From: Gemmatimonadaceae bacterium
Lineage (GTDB): Bacteria > Gemmatimonadota > Gemmatimonadetes > Gemmatimonadales > Gemmatimonadaceae
Reading direction: 5' to 3'
Assembly: GCA_025453875.1 (NCBI GenBank)
Contig: JALOPN010000003.1
Coordinates: 1-46,031 of the forward strand
DNA: 46,031 nt
The notes below the pieces were generated by a model. The model saw only the letters and a list, made by a program, of their open reading frames with translations. It had not been told where the DNA came from and made no database searches. Position 1 is the first letter of the stretch; each line of letters begins with the position of its first letter. Positions 45,666 through 46,031 of the stretch are shown here, one piece after another. Position numbers and translations under genes: made by a program.

Positions 45666-46031
45666 TCAACGCACCGTGAAGGCGGCCAGCATCACGAGCA
45701 GGCCGATGGTGAACGCCCAGGCGTAGCGACCGACATCACCACCGCCCACCCAATCGTGCGCCGCGCCGGCAGCGCGTGCCAAGGCGCGGCTCCCCTGCAC
45801 GAAGAGTGACTCGAGGGCGCGATCGATGCCGCGCCACAAGACCGAGTCGGACAGCCACGCGAGGGGACGGACCACGACGCGATCGAGTCCGGCGTCCACG
45901 CGATAGGCGTCATGCAGCAGCGCGGCGACGCCCTGCTCCGCCGGCGCGTCCGCCTTGGTTGGCACCGGTGCGCGATACCGGGCGAACGCGATCGCGATGC
46001 CGACGCACGCCGTCGCGATGGCCGTCCCGAT
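45666..46031 (-). CDS. nuoL: NADH-quinone oxidoreductase subunit L, C-terminal part (cut by window edge)
   Basis: The open frame enters from the right edge and gives 121 residues to a TGA at 45666. It starts within a hydrophobic helix (IAIAFARYR), continues with a hydrophilic linker, the sequence LHDAYRVDAGLDRVVVRPLAWLSDSVLWRGIDR and a last helix near the C-terminus. This is the end structure of NuoL, where a long amphipathic helix is followed by a final membrane helix. The position directly upstream of nuoM agrees. The catalytic channel part lies outside. Confidence 0.85.
   Translation of the reverse strand: MGTAIATACVGIAIAFARYRAPVPTKADAPAEQGVAALLHDAYRVDAGLDRVVVRPLAWLSDSVLWRGIDRALESLFVQGSRALARAAGAAHDWVGGGDVGRYAWAFTIGLLVMLAAFTVR

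Overview
This is a GC-rich chromosomal window of housekeeping genes, most likely from a member of the Gemmatimonadota (Gemmatimonas-like). That placement is an inference from four things: high GC; a diderm cell type (Kdo synthesis, the Lpt export set, lipoproteins); futalosine-type menaquinone genes; and Asp-Ser-Ala-Arg repeats in an OstA-like lipoprotein. No rRNA is present to confirm it. I see no insertion sequence, prophage or CRISPR array.

Layout. Bases 1-2899 carry plus-strand genes: the tail of an unidentified gene, apt, tRNA-Arg(CCT), a dicarboxylate/amino-acid symporter and a TPR-like membrane protein. Bases 2900-3642 have no convincing gene and are AT-richer than the rest. They hold a strong candidate for the chromosome dimer resolution site dif (3249-3276) and, 6 bp further on, two DnaA-box-like 9-mers. 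From 3643 to the window end every gene except one (TerC family, 20807-21787) is on the minus strand. Genes on both sides therefore point toward dif, as expected if this is the replication terminus and genes follow the leading strand. A tyrosine recombinase of the XerC/XerD type lies 19 kb away at 22436-23383.

Minus strand, read in transcription order (right to left). First comes the end of a complex I operon (nuoL partial, nuoM, nuoN), then a phosphomannomutase/phosphoglucomutase and a UPF0182 membrane protein. Next are sucC-sucD, a PTS-IIA-like/CBS protein and ndk. The canonical lipid cluster follows: yceD-rpmF-plsX-fabH-fabD-fabG-acpP-fabF. Its fabH is broken in this sequence by a frameshift that coincides with a loss of about 19 codons. 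Then come mqnE-mqnA-mqnC, ispF, a DedA protein, a membrane dipeptidase, the Xer recombinase and trpG/pabA. trpG converges on terC with interlocked stop codons.

The last block starts at a divergent promoter at about 20.75 kb: kdsB-pyrG-kdsA-kdsC-kdsD-lptC-OstA-like-lptB-rpoN. It covers Kdo synthesis, CTP supply for CMP-Kdo, and LPS export, plus sigma-54. It runs without a clear break into a polyprenyl-sugar/glycosyltransferase module: GtrB-like GT2, GT4, MprF-like flippase, YfhO-like GT-C protein and a DPM1-like GT2. It ends with dapF next to dif. Many junctions are ATGA, GTGA or TGATG overlaps, indicating translational coupling.

Main points for a second look: the dif candidate and replichore switch, the damaged fabH, the glycosylation module attached to the Kdo/Lpt/rpoN operon, the large repeat-bearing OstA-like lipoprotein, and several regulatory hairpins.
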